This document shows, piece by piece, positions 17,824-25,131 of a stretch of DNA of 34,636 nt. Positions within the stretch are counted from its first letter, which is position 1; each line of letters begins with the position of its first letter. The stretch lies in NCBI GenBank assembly GCA_037446115.1, contig JBBIJF010000038.1, positions 1 to 34,636 of the forward strand. Reading direction: 5' to 3'. The position numbers and the translations under genes are program-made. The notes under the pieces were generated by a model. The model was not told the origin of the DNA and did not search any database. It saw only the letters and a program-made list of their open reading frames with translations. This DNA is from JANWXD01 sp037446115 (GTDB lineage: Bacteria; Acidobacteriota; Terriglobia; Bryobacterales; Bryobacteraceae).

Positions 17824-17853
17824 TTCACCCGGAAGTGATGCGGCGCGTATAAT
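17824..17853 (+). promoter_or_regulatory. Promoter before the 169-residue gene
   Basis: TTCACC (17824-17829) is followed after 18 nt by a perfect TATAAT (17848-17853). Transcription would begin near 17860, only about 13 nt before the ATG at 17873, and no Shine-Dalgarno sequence is present, so the message would be short-leadered or leaderless. Confidence 0.55.
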
Positions 17854-17872
17854 CAAAGCTTCCACACACCTC

Positions 17873-18382
17873 ATGTCTTCACCCGTTTCGCCTCCGTCCG
17901 CCGCGCCCCTCCAGCCCGAGGACTTCGCTCTGCTGGACTCACTGCGGCAGGGAGGCGAGTGGTTGCGCGCGGTGCTCTGCACCCTGGCGCGCCGCGGGCG
18001 CGCCTTCCGCAACGCCGAGCCGGAGCGGGCGCGAGCCCTGCTCGATGCTCTCAGCGTCTACCCCTGGTACAAGGGCGGCCAGTTCCTCTTCGACCTGATG
18101 GAATGGGAAGACTTCATGCTGGACGGCCCTCCACCCCCGCTTCTGCCGACGGCGCTCGACGCCGCGGCGCTGTCGCGCCTGGCGGCTTCGCTGCATCGCC
18201 TCAAGGCCCATCTCGACAGTGGCTCGGCGGATGCCGGGTTGCCCGCTGTATCCGGTCCGCTACTCTCCGCCGATGCCGAGCTGCCGCCGCTTGAGCCCGG
18301 CATGCACCTCTACGAGGACGTGGTGCTCGGTGTGATCTGGAGCGTCCTGCCGGCGCTGCGTGCCTCCCTGGCGCAGGCTTGA
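17873..18382 (+). CDS. Unknown 169-residue protein
   Basis: I do not recognise this family. The N-terminus is Pro/Ser-rich, followed by mostly helical sequence: FALLDSLRQGGEWLRAVLCT, ERARALLDALSVYPWYKGGQ, FLFDLMEWEDFMLD, then a Pro-rich link and LSRLAASLHRLKAHLDSG. It ends with MHLYEDVVLGVIWSVLPAL, an amphipathic or hydrophobic stretch. There is no signal peptide. The perfect TATAAT just upstream supports expression from here. The next plus-strand gene begins 59 nt after the stop and has its own -10 box. The ATG at 17873 is chosen because it follows the promoter; the frame upstream has no support. Confidence 0.65.
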   Translation: MSSPVSPPSAAPLQPEDFALLDSLRQGGEWLRAVLCTLARRGRAFRNAEPERARALLDALSVYPWYKGGQFLFDLMEWEDFMLDGPPPPLLPTALDAAALSRLAASLHRLKAHLDSGSADAGLPAVSGPLLSADAELPPLEPGMHLYEDVVLGVIWSVLPALRASLAQA

Positions 18383-18386
18383 GCCG

Positions 18387-18395
18387 TGGTACAAT
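18387..18395 (+). promoter_or_regulatory. Extended -10 promoter before the 123-residue gene
   Basis: TGGTACAAT combines TG with a TACAAT box (5 of 6) just after the stop of the upstream gene. It lies 46 nt before the ATG at 18442, leaving room for a leader with GCAGGAGGG. No -35 is evident. Confidence 0.45.
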
Positions 18396-18441
18396 TCGGA
18401 ACGCTGGCGTAAGGTTCACAGAGCGCAGGAGGGCTTCTCTC

Positions 18442-18813
18442 ATGGCCGCGACTTTCGAAGAACAGACACGGGCAACCGTCGAAGAGCTCAGCAAGTCGCT
18501 ACGCACGCTGGTGCGCAGCGGGCGCACGGTGGCGGATGCGGCAGGCAACGTCATCGAGCGCGAACTGGCCATGGCCGTGCGCATCTCCGAGGCTCTCCGC
18601 GACGACGTTTTCTCCAAAGACCTGGTGGAACGAGCGCGCAAGGAGCCTCTGCCGGCGCGCTTCCGGCAGGATTTGCACAGCGCCGCCGATGTGGTGGCCG
18701 ATCTGGGAGCGATCGCTTATCAGACGTTCTTCCGCTTCGTGGACGCCTTCGCCGACGCGCTGGCCGGTACGGCAGGCAGCCAAACCCAGTCTGCGGAACC
18801 GAAGGCCTCCTAG
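18442..18813 (+). CDS. Unknown small helical protein, 123 residues
   Basis: I cannot assign this family. The protein is predicted almost wholly helical and charged: FEEQTRATVEELSKSLRTLV, DAAGNVIERELAMAVRISEA and HSAADVVADLGAIAYQTFF, ending in a polar tail. The style is that of phasin-like or other surface-coating helical proteins, but no signature is present. CAGGAGGG lies about 9 nt before the ATG and fixes the start. It may belong with the neighbouring 169- and 92-residue genes. The N-terminal helices of the convergent 215-residue protein are similar in character (ELTRGVTELMGAVFGVGAAV). Confidence 0.65.
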   Translation: MAATFEEQTRATVEELSKSLRTLVRSGRTVADAAGNVIERELAMAVRISEALRDDVFSKDLVERARKEPLPARFRQDLHSAADVVADLGAIAYQTFFRFVDAFADALAGTAGSQTQSAEPKAS

Positions 18814-18878
18814 CCTCGACGCCGGCCGCCCCTCCCCGCCCGATCCCCCGGTGGAAACGCAGCCCGCAGTGGCGGATA

Positions 18879-19157
18879 ATGTTGAAGATGCAGCCCTGGT
18901 GGCAGCAACCCTTTTTTCAAGTTGCGCTGCCGATCATTGTCGCCTTCGTTTTAACCTACTGGGCGCACAACCGCCGCATTGACGACCTCAACCGCCGCAT
19001 TGACGACCTCAACCGCCGCATTGATGACCTCAAGGACGTCCTCACCAAACGTCTGGAGGCCATCGAACGGCGGCTGGAGCGGATTGAGCAACTGCTGGCC
19101 GACCACGAGCGGCGCATCACGGCTTTGGAAGAGCGCACCTCGCCGCTCCGCCCGTAA
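18879..19157 (+). CDS. Small membrane-anchored coiled-coil protein
   Basis: A 92-residue protein with a short polar N-terminus, one membrane span (about residues 11-26, FFQVALPIIVAFVLTY) and then an uninterrupted coiled coil to the end. The coil begins with three identical heptads, NRRIDDL, encoded by a 21-bp tandem repeat, and continues with heptads such as LEAIERRLERIEQLL. It would sit in the membrane with the coil on one side, probably as a dimer or trimer. No family is recognised; similar short anchors serve as spacers or scaffolds. The start is ATG 18879 or 18888; no strong ribosome binding site is seen. Confidence 0.65.
   Translation: MLKMQPWWQQPFFQVALPIIVAFVLTYWAHNRRIDDLNRRIDDLNRRIDDLKDVLTKRLEAIERRLERIEQLLADHERRITALEERTSPLRP
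18969..19031 (+). repeat. Three tandem 21-bp repeats inside the coiled-coil gene
   Basis: The unit starts AACCGCCGCATTGACGA and repeats exactly in phase at 18969, 18990 and 19011, with one base change (GAC to GAT) in the third copy. Each copy encodes one NRRIDDL heptad, so copy-number change would lengthen or shorten the coil by whole heptads without breaking the frame. Confidence 0.95.
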
Positions 19158-19210
19158 CTGCGGCTCGACAGCAACACCACAGGAAGCGGGTCGGCATTGC
19201 CGCCCAGGAG

Positions 19211-19858
19211 CTAGTTCTTCGCGGCGCCCGGCGCGATCACCTCGAACTCGACCGCCGTTTCCAGCCCGCCGTCGGCCGTTCCGATCACCGCACGGTAGAT
19301 TCCGGGGGCGGTTTGAGGCAACGTGTCCACGTATACGGTGAGCTTTTCGAAATCTCTGGCTGCCACCGAAAGCACCGCCGGCTCCAGCCTCACGTTGGAG
19401 ACGCCGAGCCTGGTTCCTTCACCGACCTGCACTGTTTCCACCCGCAGCGCGCGAAACTGGAGATTTTGCATCGGCTCCGGGCCCGGATTCTCGATCGAAA
19501 GAGGGATGCGCAACGTAGCGCCCTGGCTGACCGCGGGCCTGGCGGCTTCCGGCGCCGGCTGAGCCGCCTCGGTCTTCGCTCCGGGACGCGCGCCGGACAC
19601 GGTAAGCCGCACCAGATTCGTCGCCGCCACCAGCCCGTAATGAATCATCTCGCCGAGCGCACCCTGCGGCGCCGGCGGAGGAGGCAGAGGCTTGCCCGGC
19701 GCAGTGGCCTGGGCGACGGATTTGGCCACCGCCGCACCGACGCCGAACACGGCGCCCATCAACTCCGTCACGCCCCGGGTGAGCTCCTCGGCTGCGCGGC
19801 CCAGGCTGGGTTCCTCTGCGGCCGCCTGAGCCTTTTCGCGTTGGGTTTCTTCCGCCAT
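19211..19858 (-). CDS. Unknown protein, last gene of five-gene operon
   Basis: A 215-residue protein with two parts. Residues 1-95 are helical and Ala-rich (LGRAAEELTRGVTELMGAVF and GEMIHYGLVAATNLVRLTV), joined by a Pro-rich segment PLPPPPAPQG. After an Ala/Pro linker, residues 120-212 look like one immunoglobulin-like beta-sandwich: LRIPLSIENPGPEPMQNLQF, VSNVRLEPAVLSV, TVYVDTLPQTAPGIYRAVIG and TAVEFEVI. No signal peptide is present. The ATG at 19858 lies 11 nt after the upstream stop; the frame is open further but would overlap that gene. Its N-terminus MAEET matches that of the preceding protein. Function unknown. Confidence 0.7.
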   Translation of the reverse strand: MAEETQREKAQAAAEEPSLGRAAEELTRGVTELMGAVFGVGAAVAKSVAQATAPGKPLPPPPAPQGALGEMIHYGLVAATNLVRLTVSGARPGAKTEAAQPAPEAARPAVSQGATLRIPLSIENPGPEPMQNLQFRALRVETVQVGEGTRLGVSNVRLEPAVLSVAARDFEKLTVYVDTLPQTAPGIYRAVIGTADGGLETAVEFEVIAPGAAKN

Positions 19859-19869
19859 CGTGCGACGTC

Positions 19870-20472
19870 CTACGGGTGTGCGCCCGGCCCTCCGGCCGGC
19901 GGACAAGGCTTTTCCTCCGGACACGGCTGCGGGCTGGCCACCGTCGCGCCGGTGATGCGGATCGAGATCAAACGGCTGTCGGCCAGGCGCACTTCGACCA
20001 TGTAGTCCGACGCCAGATGCCAGGGGTTACAAAAGCGCAGCTCGAGCGGCGTGCGCATCTGCAAGGCGTGATGAATCGGCTCGGCCAGCTTCGTCGAGAC
20101 GCGCAGCGTGTGGTCGAGCGGCGCAACTTTGTGCTCCTGAAGATGGGAGTTCTCAAACACATGCGCCATGCGCACCCGTACGGGACGCTTTTCGTCGCCC
20201 GCCACCTCCACCTGGACCCGGCACGGTTCCTCCTGCACCATCTCCAGCCGGATCGGCTCCTTGGCGTCGCCGGCCAGCGTCACGCGCCCTTTGACGTCCA
20301 CCGGGCAGCGATCCTCTTCGTCCCAGCAAACCATGTGCACGATCGGCCGCTGGGGGCTCGACTGGATCACGTGCTGGATGGCGGGCTGTTTCTCCGCGCC
20401 GTAAACGGCCACCTCTCCGGCCAGCCGCTCCCCGGGCTTCTGGGTCAGCGTGACGGTGGTCTCTTCAGCCAT
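19870..20472 (-). CDS. Unknown beta-rich protein, fourth gene of five-gene operon
   Basis: A 200-residue protein of unknown family, apparently all beta-strand: VTLTQKPGERLAGEVAVYGA, PIRLEMVQEEPCRVQVEVAG, VRVRMAHVFENSHLQEH, then TPLELRFCNPWHLASDYMVE and SRLISIRITGATV. Alternation of strands of about 10 residues suggests two stacked beta-sandwich domains. The C-terminus is Pro/Cys-rich (PQPCPEEKPCPP), and there are Cys residues at WDEEDRC and EPCRV. No signal peptide. GAAGAGA precedes the ATG at 20472. It lies 20 nt after the 461-residue gene and 11 nt before the 215-residue gene, so it is part of one transcript. Confidence 0.72.
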   Translation of the reverse strand: MAEETTVTLTQKPGERLAGEVAVYGAEKQPAIQHVIQSSPQRPIVHMVCWDEEDRCPVDVKGRVTLAGDAKEPIRLEMVQEEPCRVQVEVAGDEKRPVRVRMAHVFENSHLQEHKVAPLDHTLRVSTKLAEPIHHALQMRTPLELRFCNPWHLASDYMVEVRLADSRLISIRITGATVASPQPCPEEKPCPPAGGPGAHP

Positions 20473-20492
20473 GGTCTCTTCATCCTATCCCA

Positions 20493-21878
20493 TCAGCGCA
20501 GCCGGTAGACATCCAGCAGGAACTCCTTGTCGCACGTCCAGTCTTCCAGCTCGACCTCGATGCAGTGATCCTCTTCGAGACACGCGTAGGCGAACTTCAC
20601 CTTCGGATTGTCGGAATCGTGTACGCACAGCTCGCGCCCGTCCACGCGGATCTTCGGCTTGGCGTCGGTCTCCACCTGGATGCGGTAGACGCCTTCGTTG
20701 AAGCAGCCGCATCCCTTCCACACGGCGGTGTACGGGATCTTGAGGTCCCGCAGCGTCTTGGGCCCGAGATCGCTGCTCGGCACGCCTTCGGCGCAGCCGT
20801 GTTCAGGACCGCGATCCAGAGACTCCCGCGAAATATTCACCCACACCGGGCGGCTGGCGCTCGCCAGCGGCGCCAGCAGCTCTGCCGCCAGCGCCAGCCA
20901 CAACGCCGGCGTCTGGCCGGGCTGCACTTCGGTCATTCCTTCCAAAGACGTGAACCGGGGCGCAGCAGCGCTCGTGGCGGCCGCCGCCGGGGCGCCCGCC
21001 ACCGGTTGGGTTTCGCTTGCCGGCTCCCGTTTCGGAGCGAGCCCTTGGAGCCGCACCCGCATCCGCAGGTTATCCCGCAAACCGGCCTCAAACAGTTCGT
21101 ACACCAGCGAATTTTTCGGCACCAGCAGGTCCAGCGTCACGGGCGTAAACGGAGCATTGCCGACGGTGTTGCCCGGCCCGGTGAAATCCGGCGCCGTGGT
21201 GAAGCGCACGTGAGCGAACGCCGCCGCCAGCGCCGTCCCGCCCGCCGGCAGGCGGATCAGGCTCAGGCTCTCCACAAATCCGCTCACCTCCGCCGCGCCG
21301 CGCTCCGCCACACTCTCCGGGTCTTCCACCACAACCGTGAAAATGCGCGGAGGCGTGGCGGGCTCCACCGTCAGCACCGCCGCCCGCGTCTGCGCCTCCG
21401 CCTCCCGCAGCATGCGCAGTTGCTCGATCGCCACCTGCCGCTCCGGGACTTGCAGTGGCAGACGGAAGTTCCTCAGGCCTTGGGCCGGGACGAACAGGAT
21501 GACCTCGGCGGCATCGCCCGTCTCCGTCCCCCCTGCTTCGATGCCCTGCGCGGCCGTCACACCCACCGAAACCACCAGCCCGCGCACCAATTGTGCCTGC
21601 CGCACCGGCGTGAGTTCGTCCCGGCTGATCCGCACCGCGCGCTGGATCTCGTTGGCGCCTTCCCGCGGCTCATGCTCGATCTCCACCGGCTCGGCACGGT
21701 CCATGGCGTCCCGCAGCACGGCCAGCTTGGAAAGCCGCTCGTTGAAGCGCTCCGGATCCGCGTCCAGATCGCGGATGACGTAGACGCCCGCCGTCGCGTC
21801 GGCGTGAACCAGCGTGACCTGCACCAGGCCCGCCCGCCCCACCTCGATCTTCTGAACGAATCCACGCACCACTGGCAT
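20493..21878 (-). CDS. Unknown 461-residue protein, third gene of five-gene operon
   Basis: I do not recognise the family. The N-terminal 120 residues start with strands (VVRGFVQKIEVGRAGLVQVT, AGVYVIRDLDADPERF) and helical pieces. A middle beta-rich part follows (AEVILFVPAQGLRNFRLPLQ). An Ala/Pro-rich linker near residue 300 leads to a C-terminal domain of about 130 residues with clustered Cys (WKGCGCFNEGVYRIQVE, VKFAYACLEEDHCIEVE, WTCDKEFLLDVY). These cysteines could bind metal or form disulfides. No signal peptide or membrane span is seen. GAGGAGG about 5 nt before the ATG at 21878 gives a confident start. It follows the 574-residue gene after 20 nt. Confidence 0.75.
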   Translation of the reverse strand: MPVVRGFVQKIEVGRAGLVQVTLVHADATAGVYVIRDLDADPERFNERLSKLAVLRDAMDRAEPVEIEHEPREGANEIQRAVRISRDELTPVRQAQLVRGLVVSVGVTAAQGIEAGGTETGDAAEVILFVPAQGLRNFRLPLQVPERQVAIEQLRMLREAEAQTRAAVLTVEPATPPRIFTVVVEDPESVAERGAAEVSGFVESLSLIRLPAGGTALAAAFAHVRFTTAPDFTGPGNTVGNAPFTPVTLDLLVPKNSLVYELFEAGLRDNLRMRVRLQGLAPKREPASETQPVAGAPAAAATSAAAPRFTSLEGMTEVQPGQTPALWLALAAELLAPLASASRPVWVNISRESLDRGPEHGCAEGVPSSDLGPKTLRDLKIPYTAVWKGCGCFNEGVYRIQVETDAKPKIRVDGRELCVHDSDNPKVKFAYACLEEDHCIEVELEDWTCDKEFLLDVYRLR

Positions 21879-21898
21879 ACTTCCTCCTCTCGATGCCG

Positions 21899-23623
21899 CT
21901 AAGGTTTCGGCTGGTCTCTTTCCGCTTTCCGATCCTCGAAACTCGTCGTGATCCGCCGCAGGCTGATCTCCCCGGGAAAGATGAACCCGTCCCGGCGCAC
22001 TTCCAGACCCGTCAGGCAGGCCGACACCTGGGCCACGCCGTTCACCACCGGCGGAATCGGCGCCAGAACCTTCGACTGGCCCGCGGCGATGTCCTTGATC
22101 ATGGCGCCGCCGACGGCGTCAATCGTGGATTCGGTGATCGCCAGCACGATCCAGCCCACGATCGGGATCAGCAGATCCAGCAGCACGTCACAGCAGCTCT
22201 GGTCAATATCGAACTCCCCCGCACGGCCCTTCGCCGTCAGAATGCAGGCCTCCCCGGTCCGCTCGAGCGTCGTGTCGATGAAAATCGGACCCTCAAAGCT
22301 CACGTCCGGATCCGGCCAGCAGTCAATGTGCACTTCCGCCTCGCCGCTCATCCACACGTGGCCCTGGCTTTCTCCGTGCTCGCCCGGATCGGAAAGATCC
22401 GCGGTCAGTTTCTTCAGTGTCGCATCCCCCTGATCGGTGTGGATCTCCTGGCCGCCGCTTTTCAGGTCGGGAAATTGCTCGTCAATCACCCCCTGGATCA
22501 CTTCCATGACCCGCGCGCGGCCCACGGCAAGCGCCAGCTCGCGGCCCCCCAGGAAATTGTCCGGCGCAAAATCCGCCACGGAACTGTCCCTGCGGTTCAT
22601 CAGAATCGCCAGCACTCCGTCGCTCACCAGCAGAAACCCCATCGGAGTGGACAGCGGCACCTCGCTGTCGCCGGACTGCGGCGAGTACACCGGATACTTG
22701 CGCGGCTGCACATACGCCGCAATCTGTTGCTGCATCAACTGCCGCGCCGCCGCTTCCGTCAAGGCCGGCTGCGTCACCGTCCCGAAGCCGGCCAGCGCGC
22801 TGACCGCCAGCGGTTTCAATTGCGCCGCCACCAGACTGGCCACCACACCTCCCTGATCGAACTCCACCTGCGCGTCGAGCGGCGGCGCCGGTTCCGTAGC
22901 CATGTCGAGCGAGATCGTCGTGTCGGTCTGCTTGAGCTCCCGGTGGACGATGATCCGCCCGTAGCTGCTGAAGGCCGCTTGCGGCACGGTGGCGTGGATC
23001 GGCAAGGTCAGCTTGACGTAGGTCTTCCCGCCGGCGTTCACCAGCGCGCCTTGAATCTCGTTCGGCGTCGCCATGTTCGGCGGACTCAGGAACGGATCGC
23101 GCGCGTCGTCATAGACCACCAGGACGTTTTCCCCGAGCGTGTACGTGTGCTGGACCTGATCGTACTTGGCATGGATCGCCGCCATGATGTTGCCGATCCC
23201 CATCGCCGGCAGCCCCTCGATGACCGGAATCCCCACATCCGAGGGCGTCACGTCCGCAAAGTTGATCCCCAGAACATCCGTGCCGCCTTCCGGCCACGTG
23301 TCCAGCTTGCCCGGAATCTCGGCCCGCGACTTCATCGTGATGTGCAGCAGCGACGGGTCCGGCGCCTCGGGAAGCTCGGCCGTAATCTCGAACGGAATCG
23401 AGAACAAAATGTGCTTCTCGTCGCGAAAACTCAGATCCGCCGGGTCCGTCATGTCGTCGAGCGCCCGCACGTAAATCGTCGCCGGCTGCCCCGAGAGTGT
23501 CAGAGAGATGGGTCCGACGTTGTGCGGATAAATGTCCTCGCTCTTGAAGGCCAGATGAAAGATCTCTTTGACCGAAGCGATGCCCAGCTCGACCGCAAAA
23601 TCGAAATTGGACGTCAGGTTCAT
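21899..23623 (-). CDS. Unknown 574-residue protein, possible TULIP-like lipid-binding fold, second gene of operon
   Basis: A large protein with no family I can name. It is mostly beta-strand with long amphipathic stretches (NLTSNFDFAVELGIASVKEI, PISLTLSGQPATIYVRAL, TYVKLTLPIHATVPQAAFSS). One strongly hydrophobic segment lies at 480-496 (VLLDLLIPIVGWIVLAI), just after a Cys pair (SCCD). The closing LEVRRDGFIFPGEISL is like the last strand of TULIP (BPI/P47-like) proteins, and the overall pattern would fit such a lipid-binding tube. This is a structural guess, not homology I can prove. The ATG at 23623 overlaps the upstream stop as ATGA (23620-23623), fixing the start. Confidence 0.75.
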   Translation of the reverse strand: MNLTSNFDFAVELGIASVKEIFHLAFKSEDIYPHNVGPISLTLSGQPATIYVRALDDMTDPADLSFRDEKHILFSIPFEITAELPEAPDPSLLHITMKSRAEIPGKLDTWPEGGTDVLGINFADVTPSDVGIPVIEGLPAMGIGNIMAAIHAKYDQVQHTYTLGENVLVVYDDARDPFLSPPNMATPNEIQGALVNAGGKTYVKLTLPIHATVPQAAFSSYGRIIVHRELKQTDTTISLDMATEPAPPLDAQVEFDQGGVVASLVAAQLKPLAVSALAGFGTVTQPALTEAAARQLMQQQIAAYVQPRKYPVYSPQSGDSEVPLSTPMGFLLVSDGVLAILMNRRDSSVADFAPDNFLGGRELALAVGRARVMEVIQGVIDEQFPDLKSGGQEIHTDQGDATLKKLTADLSDPGEHGESQGHVWMSGEAEVHIDCWPDPDVSFEGPIFIDTTLERTGEACILTAKGRAGEFDIDQSCCDVLLDLLIPIVGWIVLAITESTIDAVGGAMIKDIAAGQSKVLAPIPPVVNGVAQVSACLTGLEVRRDGFIFPGEISLRRITTSFEDRKAERDQPKP

Positions 23624-24405
23624 CGGCCGAACCGGACGCCCTTGATCCACGTACGCAGCGGACTGGGCCGCTCCCCGCTCCGGATTTTGCGGTAGCTCTC
23701 CGGCGTGTGCAGCGGGAAGCTGGAGCGCTGGATCACCGCAAGCTCGATCAGCTCCCGCACCAGCGGATGCGAATCTTTATAAAAGTACAGCGCGTTCAAA
23801 TCCACTTGTTCCGGCGGCGCCGCCGCGCGGGGCAAAGCTTCGAGCTTGGCGTCCAGATCGAAGCGCCCCGGCCAGCGGTGGGTCAACTCTGTCTGGATCG
23901 CCACACCATGGAGGGGCTTGGGCGTCTTTACCGAGATACGCCGCACCCGCGGGCGAAATTGCTCCAGCCGCTCGCGCAGGGCTCCCGAGATCGCCTCCCG
24001 GTACACCGGCTCGCGGCCGGAAGTGTCGAGCGGGGCTACGCGCAGGCGTTCGAAGAGAATGCGCTTCAGCCAGTCGGAATCGAGCGGCCGCGGCGGCTCG
24101 CCAAGCTCCTTTTCCAGCCGGGCCTCGAGCTCCGCACGGCGCGCCGCCGTGGCCTTCGAGTGCCGGACCGCCCTCAGGATGTGCCCGAAAACCTCGGGCG
24201 CTAACTTGTAGCCCGTCTCCTGAATCGCCGCCGCGGGATTCAGAAACATCGCCTTGGCCAGCTCCGGGTCCCGGTTCAGTCTGGCCACGATCTTGGCCGC
24301 CACCGCGGCCAGTTCTTCCCGGCTCTGGATCGTCGGCGGGGATTCCCCTTCCGAACCCGACTCAGCCTTCCCTCCCCTGCCGCGTCCTCTCGGTTTCTCC
24401 GCCAT
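23620..24405 (-). CDS. Unknown 261-residue protein, first gene of five-gene operon
   Basis: The protein begins with a charged, Gly/Arg-rich tail (about 1-26). Next is a helical segment (29-75), IVARLNRDPELAKAMFLNP followed by AAAIQETGYKLAPEVFGHIL, whose shape resembles the leader-like helix of NHLP/Nif11-type peptides. A long charged helix (AELEARLEKELGE) and a mixed domain follow, ending with LIELAVIQRSSFPLHTPESY and a basic C-terminus. No enzyme motif is visible. AAGGAG lies 4 nt before the ATG at 24405 and a promoter lies about 50-70 nt upstream. The stop overlaps the next start, so the product is made in step with the 574-residue protein. Confidence 0.72.
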   Translation of the reverse strand: MAEKPRGRGRGGKAESGSEGESPPTIQSREELAAVAAKIVARLNRDPELAKAMFLNPAAAIQETGYKLAPEVFGHILRAVRHSKATAARRAELEARLEKELGEPPRPLDSDWLKRILFERLRVAPLDTSGREPVYREAISGALRERLEQFRPRVRRISVKTPKPLHGVAIQTELTHRWPGRFDLDAKLEALPRAAAPPEQVDLNALYFYKDSHPLVRELIELAVIQRSSFPLHTPESYRKIRSGERPSPLRTWIKGVRFGR

Positions 24406-24449
24406 GGTGCTCCTTGCGTCGTTCGATTGCGGCGCAATCTGTCCCGCCC

Positions 24450-24478
24450 ATCATGTCACCCGCATCCGCGCCTGTCAA
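24450..24478 (-). promoter_or_regulatory. Promoter of the five-gene unknown operon
   Basis: Read on the minus strand, a perfect -35 TTGACA (24478-24473) is separated by 17 nt from CATGAT (24455-24450), 4 of 6 for a -10. Transcription would start near 24443, leaving a leader of about 38 nt with AAGGAG before the ATG at 24405. Confidence 0.6.
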
Positions 24479-24508
24479 CCGCACGAAGCCGGCGCCCGCC
24501 CTCGCTTC

Positions 24509-24991
24509 TCAACGCAGGCCGTGGTAGCCGCTCTCGTAATAGATGAGCGGCCGACCTGCATGCGCCGCGGCGGCGACAACCCTGCCGATGAAGATCGTGT
24601 GATCTCCGGCTTCCACGGTCTGATGCACGAGGCACTCCAGCCACGCCAGCACGCCTTCAAGCAGCGGCGCTCCGGTCTTGCCCGCGCTCCACTCCATGCC
24701 GTCGAACCGGTCGTGCCCTTTGCGCGCAAACCGCACCGAAAGCTCGCGCTGGCTTTCCCGCAACACGTTGATGCCGAACGCGGTCGCGGCCCGGAAGTGC
24801 AGCAGCACCGCCGAGCCGTGATCCACGCAGATCAGCACCAGCGGCGGCGAAAGAGAAACCGAAGTAAAGGAATTGACCGTGAGGCCGTGGGGCGCTCCGT
24901 CGGCCCCTCGCACGGTGGCGATGGCCACCCCCGTAGCAAACTTGGCGCACGCCCGGCGAAAGCTGTCCCGGTCCACCCCAGCAAAGACCAT
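24509..24991 (-). CDS. Flavin reductase (FMN-binding split barrel)
   Basis: A 160-residue flavin reductase of the HpaC/RutF type, which supplies reduced FMN or FAD to a partner monooxygenase using NAD(P)H. Family phrases are FRRACAKFATGVAIAT at the N-terminus, HGLTVNSFTSVSLSPPLVLI with the flavin-phosphate loop, AATAFGINVLRESQRELS, then LECLVHQTVEAGDHTIFIGR and LIYYESGYHGL at the end. Length is typical. No partner monooxygenase lies nearby. It is divergent from the HU gene, with start codons about 140 nt apart, and stops about 30 nt before the promoter of the unknown operon, so it is probably transcribed alone. Confidence 0.93.
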   Translation of the reverse strand: MVFAGVDRDSFRRACAKFATGVAIATVRGADGAPHGLTVNSFTSVSLSPPLVLICVDHGSAVLLHFRAATAFGINVLRESQRELSVRFARKGHDRFDGMEWSAGKTGAPLLEGVLAWLECLVHQTVEAGDHTIFIGRVVAAAAHAGRPLIYYESGYHGLR

Positions 24992-25014
24992 TTCTCAGAA
25001 TCTCACTGCCCGGC

Positions 25015-25044
25015 TTGACAAGAAATTAAGCTCAATCTTATCAT
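25015..25044 (+). promoter_or_regulatory. Strong promoter of the HU gene
   Basis: A perfect TTGACA (25015-25020), an 18-nt A/T-rich spacer and TATCAT (25039-25044, 5 of 6) form the best sigma-70-type promoter in the window. The stretch is markedly A/T-rich against its surroundings. The leader to the TTG start is about 80 nt. Confidence 0.75.
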
Positions 25045-25131
25045 GAGGTTTGCACGCGGCACGAAACCGCGCCGCGGGATCCGCGCCGCAGGCTGCCAAA
25101 CGCACCCGTCCCGCACCGGAGGAGGAGAACG

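Noticed and set aside
16056..17828. Minus-strand open frame of 590 codons opposite the prenyl synthetase
   Set aside because: Composition typical of antisense frames (Gly/Val/Ala/Glu/Asp) and no domain; the opposite gene has both Asp-rich motifs.
21893..23695. Plus-strand open frame of 600 codons opposite the 574-residue unknown gene
   Set aside because: It is Arg/His-rich without structure; the minus-strand gene has an ATGA junction and fits the operon, so I kept that one although neither has known homologues to me.
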